A stretch of 9,612 nt of DNA, taken from Clostridia bacterium. Its GTDB lineage: Bacteria; Bacillota; DULZ01. Both the position numbers and the translations under genes were made by a program. The notes below the pieces were generated by a model. It was not told the origin of the DNA, did no database searches, and saw only the letters and a program-made list of their open reading frames with translations. Positions within the stretch are counted from its first letter, which is position 1, and each line of letters begins with the position of its first letter. The DNA lies in the NCBI GenBank assembly GCA_012520135.1, contig JAAYOX010000374.1:1-9612 (forward strand), read 5' to 3'. Positions 5,910 through 9,612 of the stretch are shown here, piece by piece.

Positions 5910-6392
5910 ATGAAAACAAAATTTCTGGCGTTGGTTTTGGTTGTGACTGTAGGATTGTTTTTGGGGGGCTGTGGTGGACATGAACATGACCACGATCATG
6001 CTCATGGCGGGTTTGAATGGATTGGCGAATTTGAATTAACTGCAGGAGAGTATTTGTTTCACTTTGGAGCCTGTGAAGACGAAACCATGGATGTGGGTTT
6101 TATCAAAATGGGCGATAACATCACCGACCTGGAGCATCATGCGGCCCATGTAATGGCATCGGACAAAGAAAGGATTCCCCAGGAAGGTACTTTCGAGGCA
6201 AAGCCCGATTATGCTTATACTCTGGAAATGGATCCGGAGCATGGACATATTTATTTTACGATTTCAGAGGACGGGGTTTATGCGATTGTAACAGAGCATT
6301 TCCCCGGTGAAATGGATATGCAGGTTTTTACTCAAGACCAAGAAGAACTATCGCCCATCAAAGAACATGAAGGAGCGGCACATGAACATTAA
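5910..6392 (+). CDS. Histidine-rich lipoprotein of unknown family, probable metal binder
   Basis: This 160-residue protein has a short hydrophobic signal ending in a lipobox (L-G-G-C, Cys21), so it should be lipid-anchored outside the membrane. Right after the anchor is GGHEHDHDHAHGG (22-34), five alternating histidines. Ten more follow, including LEHHAAH (74-80), PEHGH (109-113) and a C-terminal HEGAAHEH, making 15 in all. The remainder (FEWIGEFELTAGEYLFHFG, YTLEMD, IYFTISEDGVYAIVTEHF) looks beta-rich, like a small sandwich. I do not recognise a family. Zinc, cobalt or nickel binding is inferred from composition. Its place 10 bases after nrdJ, with a strong AGGAGG site (start from 5898), suggests it shares the B12-controlled transcript. 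ATG 5910 is chosen over longer in-frame starts because these overlap nrdJ and would bury the signal peptide. Confidence 0.8.
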   Translation: MKTKFLALVLVVTVGLFLGGCGGHEHDHDHAHGGFEWIGEFELTAGEYLFHFGACEDETMDVGFIKMGDNITDLEHHAAHVMASDKERIPQEGTFEAKPDYAYTLEMDPEHGHIYFTISEDGVYAIVTEHFPGEMDMQVFTQDQEELSPIKEHEGAAHEH

Positions 6393-6443
6393 AACAAACG
6401 GTTAGTCAACGTTTTTGGTTGCGGAGGGCAGTCAATCTTTAAT

Positions 6444-6452
6444 AAAGGAGGT
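6444..6452 (+). promoter_or_regulatory. Orphan strong Shine-Dalgarno site in the spacer before the binding-protein gene
   Basis: AAAGGAGGT is a near-perfect ribosome binding site, but no ATG or GTG lies at proper distance. ATT 6460 is 7 bases away and TTG 6465 is 12 bases away. From TTG 6465, a 19-codon frame ends with TGA at 6522-6524, overlapping the ATG at 6521 as ATGA. It could be a coupled leader peptide or a relic of an earlier gene start. Confidence 0.3.
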
Positions 6453-6520
6453 ACAAGCCATTAATTGTTCCAGAAAGCCAAGCAGGATTTTTATTGCAAT
6501 TGTAAGGAGGACCAAAGGAT

Positions 6521-7621
6521 ATGAGAAGAAACAAGTTTTTCAGTATTATCTTTTTGCTGTTAATGGTAATGACAGTTGTAACAGGGTGTGGTCAGACTTC
6601 CGCGGGAGACAAAAGTTCAGACACTAACTCAGCGGAGGTCAGTGCAGACGTAAATGAAATAACCATTATAGATTCTTTGGGGGAAACCATTACCGTACCT
6701 TATCCTTTGGAGCGGGTAGTGATCTTAAATTCTAACGCTGCCGAAGCAGTGGCTATTTTGGGAGCACAAGATGCGGTGGTAGGAATAGCTGATAATACCA
6801 TGGACAAAACATATTTGGGGCTAAATGATCGCCCGGTGGTAGGGAAATACAGTAAACCCAGCTATGAAAAAATATTGGAATTAAAGCCCCAGGCTGTGCT
6901 TGCTTATGTAAAGTCCTACAGTGACGAAGATTTTTCTGCAAAACTTGAACCTTTGGGGATTAAAGTGATTAAGCTGGACCTATTTAAGCCGGAGGCTTAC
7001 GATGAAGAGTTTCGTTCTTTAGCTAAAGCATTGGGCAAAGAGGAAAGAGCTGAGGCCTTTCTTGCCTGGAAAAAGCAGCAAACCGACTTGCTGGCGAAAA
7101 GGTTGGAGGGGTTGGAGGAAGAAGAGCGGGTAAGGGTATTTGCCATGTATACCAGTCATTTTGCGGATGGAAATTATAAGACTTTTGCCCAGGGCACTTC
7201 AACCCACCAGGGAATTGAAAAGGCCGGAGGAATTAACATCGCCGGCCACATGGAAGGCTACCCCCAAGTGAACGGGGAGTGGGTATTGGAAGAAAACCCG
7301 GAGATTTTCGTACTCAACACCTCAGGAGACGCAGAAATGGGCTATGATGCTCAAGATATTACCTGGTCAGAAAATGTAATTGCCAATGCCCTGGCAGATA
7401 AAGTCATGGGAAAAACTGAAGCCGGTCAGCAAGGACGGGTTTACCTGATCTACAACCGGCTGCTGGGAGGGGATAAAACCTACTTGGGTGCATTTTATTT
7501 GGGTAAGTGGTTTTATCCTGAGCGGTTTACCGGTATCCAACCTGATACTATCTTGCAGGAGTATTTTGAGGAATGGTTAGGGGCACCGTTACAGGGAATC
7601 TGGTCCTATGAAGCCCCGTAA
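6521..7621 (+). CDS. ABC transporter substrate-binding lipoprotein (BtuF/FecB family)
   Basis: This 366-residue lipoprotein captures the substrate outside the cell for the ABC importer encoded next. The signal ends in V-T-G-C (lipid Cys23), then a Ser/Asp-rich linker to about residue 45. The Peripl_BP_2-type fold starts at ITIIDSLGETITVPYPLERVV, a standard opening of the BtuF/FecB class, with NAAEAVAILGAQDAVVGIAD next and, in the second lobe, AGGINIAG, GEWVLEENPEIFVL. These proteins bind corrinoids, ferric siderophores or haem, and the sequence does not tell which. Corrinoid is favoured by the B12 riboswitch and nrdJ upstream. ATG 6521 has AAGGAGGA (6504-6511) 9 bases upstream. It follows the lipoprotein gene by 128 bases, with no clear promoter or terminator in the gap, so it is probably in the same operon. 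Confidence 0.88.
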   Translation: MRRNKFFSIIFLLLMVMTVVTGCGQTSAGDKSSDTNSAEVSADVNEITIIDSLGETITVPYPLERVVILNSNAAEAVAILGAQDAVVGIADNTMDKTYLGLNDRPVVGKYSKPSYEKILELKPQAVLAYVKSYSDEDFSAKLEPLGIKVIKLDLFKPEAYDEEFRSLAKALGKEERAEAFLAWKKQQTDLLAKRLEGLEEEERVRVFAMYTSHFADGNYKTFAQGTSTHQGIEKAGGINIAGHMEGYPQVNGEWVLEENPEIFVLNTSGDAEMGYDAQDITWSENVIANALADKVMGKTEAGQQGRVYLIYNRLLGGDKTYLGAFYLGKWFYPERFTGIQPDTILQEYFEEWLGAPLQGIWSYEAP

Positions 7622-7660
7622 AACGGCGTTATATGGTTAACGGATAAAGGGCGGTTCAAC

Positions 7661-8428
7661 ATGGAATTGTTTATTGAGGGTGTCAACTTTAGCTATGGCA
7701 GTTACCCGGTTCTTCAAAGTGTCTCTATGGAAGTGAAACCGGGGCAGGTGTTAAGTATTATAGGGCCTAACGGTACCGGCAAAAGCACTCTCCTGCGTTG
7801 CCTGGCACAAGTACTAAAGCCCCAGGGCGGCAAAATCATCCTAGACGGGAGAGAAATCAGCAAGATTAATTCCCGCCAACTGGCCAAAATGATGGGTTAT
7901 GTCCCCCAAGCCGCAGGAGAAGCCTTTTCCTTTACAGTGTTGGAAACAGTGTTGATGGGGCGTAAGCCCCATCTAACCTGGGGCGTGGGCCAACAGGATT
8001 TGGATGTAGTAGCAGATGTGATGAGATTGATGCATTTGGAGGAATTGGCCCAGCGCCAGCTTGATGAACTGAGCGGTGGGCAAAAACAAAGGGTATTCAT
8101 TGCCCGGGCTTTAGCCCAGCAGCCCCAAGTCTTGCTATTGGATGAGCCTACCGCCAGTTTGGATATCAGGCATCAACTGGAGGTGCTGGAGCTGGTACGG
8201 GATTTTGCTCACCGGCAAAAGAGGCAGGTGGTTATGGTACTCCATGATTTGAATTTGGCCGCCCGGTTTTCTGATCTCTTGTTGATGCTGAACGATGGGA
8301 GAGTTTTTGCGGCCGGCTCGCCCCGTGATGTTTTAAATGAAGCCAATGTTCGTGCTGTGTACGGGGTGAAAGCCCGGATTTTAAACGGGGCTACCGGTTA
8401 CTATGTGATCCCTTTGAATCCTGTTTAG
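7661..8428 (+). CDS. ABC transporter ATP-binding protein (BtuD/FecE family)
   Basis: This 255-residue protein is the cytoplasmic ATPase of the importer. All catalytic motifs are intact: Walker A GPNGTGKST (35-43), Q-loop Gln83 (YVPQ), signature LSGGQ (137-141), Walker B VLLLDEP (157-163), D-loop SLD (166-168) and switch His195 (VLHDLN). The LDELSGGQKQRVFIARALAQ context and the FTVLETVLMGRKPH segment are typical of the FecE/BtuD/FhuC group (COG1120) for iron complexes and cobalamin. Length is normal for the group. It lies 39 bases after the binding-protein gene; the ribosome site is weak (AAAGGGCGG at about 7646-7654). Unlike CbiO in this window, it keeps the Q-loop glutamine. It should pair as a homodimer with the permease encoded next. 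Confidence 0.93.
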   Translation: MELFIEGVNFSYGSYPVLQSVSMEVKPGQVLSIIGPNGTGKSTLLRCLAQVLKPQGGKIILDGREISKINSRQLAKMMGYVPQAAGEAFSFTVLETVLMGRKPHLTWGVGQQDLDVVADVMRLMHLEELAQRQLDELSGGQKQRVFIARALAQQPQVLLLDEPTASLDIRHQLEVLELVRDFAHRQKRQVVMVLHDLNLAARFSDLLLMLNDGRVFAAGSPRDVLNEANVRAVYGVKARILNGATGYYVIPLNPV

Positions 8429-8514
8429 CAGGTAGTCCTTAAGGGTGGGAAGTAACGGTATAGCATTTGGCAGCACCGGTGGTGCAGAGCAAGAAAAAGC
8501 GGGGAGACGGTAAA

Positions 8515-9612
8515 ATGAAAGTGTTGGCGTCTAAATCCAACATTGCAGACAGTGAAAGAAGGAGAAATATTAAGGAAGTATATGAAACCGGTATTGCTAA
8601 AAAGATTATTGTATTGTTGACATTAATTGTATTGCTGTTGGTGACTGCTTTATCGGCCCTTGTGGTGGGGGCTTCTTCCGTTGGGGTGAAGGATGTTATT
8701 AAAGTAGTAGGGGCATCTCTTCTGCCCAACTATTTTGCACCGGCAGATTCCCTGGCGGAAGCGGTTATCATGGGGTTGCGTTTGCCCCGTATCCTGTTGG
8801 GGATCATTACAGGGATTAGTTTAGCCGGTGCAGGTGCGGTGATGCAGGGTATTTTGCGTAACCCTTTGGTCAGTCCCTACACTTTAGGTATGTCGGGAGG
8901 AGCTTCCTTTGGCGCTGCCCTGGCTATTGTATTGGGCAGTTCATTGTTGGGAGCCGGATTTGCAACGGTGGGTACTTTTTTGGTGGCCGGCAGTGCTTTT
9001 CTGTTTGGCTTTTCCACGATGATGCTGGTGTACGGCATTGCCAAAATAAAAGGCACTGCACCGGAGACGCTGATTTTGGCCGGTGTGGCATTAGGCTATC
9101 TTTTCTCTGCCGGTGTTTCCGCCTTGAAATATATAGCACCTCACGAAGCCTTGAAAGATCTGGTGATTTGGTTGATGGGGGGCTTATGGGGTGCCAATTG
9201 GCAGCAAGTAGGGCTTTTGGTTCCCTTGGTTCTCTTGTGTATGGTGTTTTTGATGCGTTTTGCCTGGGATATAAATGCCCTGGCTGCCGGAGAAGAAGTA
9301 GCCATTAATTTGGGAGTGAATGTGAAACGTTTACGGTTGGGAACTTTGATTGTGGCTTCCCTGGCTGCTTCGGCTACGGTGGCCTTTACCGGTGTAATCG
9401 GCTTTATCGGTCTGGTGGCTCCTCATATCAGCCGGATCCTCATCGGCAGTGACAATCGTTTCCTCATCCCATGCTCCTGTTTGATGGGAGCCGTCATTCT
9501 TTTGGCTTCTGATACTTTGGCCCGTACGGTTCTTGCACCGGCGGAAATACCGGTGGGGATCATTACATCCCTAATCGGTGTCCCCTTTTTTCTCTATCTA
9601 TTATTGAAAAGA
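8515..9612 (+). CDS. ABC transporter permease (BtuC/FecCD family), reading frame open at window end
   Basis: 366 residues are visible with no stop before the edge. The last residues (TSLIGVPFFLYLLLKR) match the usual C-terminus of the family, so at most a few residues are missing. It is the homodimeric membrane channel of the importer, with about ten helices expected. Family motifs are LRLPRILLGIITGISLAGAG (88-107), RNPLVSPYTLGMSGGASFGA (115-134), AAGEEVAINLGV at the ATPase contact (257-268) and GFIGLVAPHISR (296-307). The N-terminus has about 30 polar residues before the first helix, longer than usual. ATG 8515 has GGGGAG (8501-8506) 8 bases upstream. In-frame GTG 8479/8482 and TTG 8467 are weaker options after a TAG at 8461. 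The substrate is probably the same corrinoid or iron complex as for the binding protein. Confidence 0.92.
   Translation, partial: MKVLASKSNIADSERRRNIKEVYETGIAKKIIVLLTLIVLLLVTALSALVVGASSVGVKDVIKVVGASLLPNYFAPADSLAEAVIMGLRLPRILLGIITGISLAGAGAVMQGILRNPLVSPYTLGMSGGASFGAALAIVLGSSLLGAGFATVGTFLVAGSAFLFGFSTMMLVYGIAKIKGTAPETLILAGVALGYLFSAGVSALKYIAPHEALKDLVIWLMGGLWGANWQQVGLLVPLVLLCMVFLMRFAWDINALAAGEEVAINLGVNVKRLRLGTLIVASLAASATVAFTGVIGFIGLVAPHISRILIGSDNRFLIPCSCLMGAVILLASDTLARTVLAPAEIPVGIITSLIGVPFFLYLLLKR

Noticed and set aside
6396..6416. Possible terminator after the His-rich lipoprotein gene
   Set aside because: AAAC/GTTT and GTT/AAC can pair with one bulge before a short T run, but the stem is only 7 AT-rich pairs and too weak to call.
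8471..8483. Palindrome GCACCGGTGGTGC before the permease gene
   Set aside because: A 5-bp stem with a 3-base loop and no T run, only one copy, no partner site; too little to call an operator or terminator.
8439..8729. 96-codon - strand open frame over the permease start
   Set aside because: Overlaps the N-terminus of a clear FecCD permease; no ribosome site and no recognisable features.

Overview
The window looks like a chromosomal piece from an anaerobic, mid-GC, Gram-positive-type bacterium, most likely a Clostridia/Peptococcaceae-like Firmicute. The basis is strong purine-rich Shine-Dalgarno sites (AGGAGG, GGGAGGTG), lipobox lipoproteins used as extracytoplasmic binding proteins, riboswitches that end in intrinsic terminators, an ECF-type cobalt transporter and an oxygen-independent class II ribonucleotide reductase. 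The taxon is an inference from style, not a match to a named genome. All supported genes are on the + strand.

Layout: (1) 1-215 is the C-terminal end of an MFS transporter, unrelated to what follows. (2) 253-630 is a control region: a plausible sigma-A promoter, a cobalamin riboswitch (308-526) and an intrinsic terminator. (3) 652-3190 is a tight four-gene operon for a cobalt (or nickel) ECF transporter, in the order cbiQ, cbiO, cbiM and a small NikL-like membrane-anchored extracytoplasmic protein. (4) 3237-3541 is a second cobalamin riboswitch, largely a duplicate of the first, again with a strong terminator. (5) 3629-5899 is nrdJ, the adenosylcobalamin-dependent (class II) ribonucleotide reductase. 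(6) 5910-6392 is a small, very histidine-rich lipoprotein of unknown family. (7) 6521-9612 is a BtuFDC/FecBEC-type ABC importer (binding lipoprotein, ATPase, permease). The permease reading frame is still open at the right edge.

The locus reads as a cobalt/B12 economy island: cobalt import, an enzyme that uses B12, and a probable corrinoid (or siderophore/haem) importer, with two copies of one B12 sensor. The most striking point is the second switch. A terminator-type B12 riboswitch normally turns genes off when B12 is plentiful, yet here it stands directly in front of the B12-dependent reductase, with no obvious promoter between terminator and gene. Either the switch has unusual logic, or its real targets are the importer genes downstream, or it limits NrdJ when B12 is abundant. 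Other points of interest are covariation between the two riboswitch copies, an extra hairpin just before the nrdJ ribosome binding site, a CbiO whose Q-loop glutamine is aspartate, a NikL-like protein predicted to begin with histidine after signal cleavage, and the unassigned His-rich lipoprotein.
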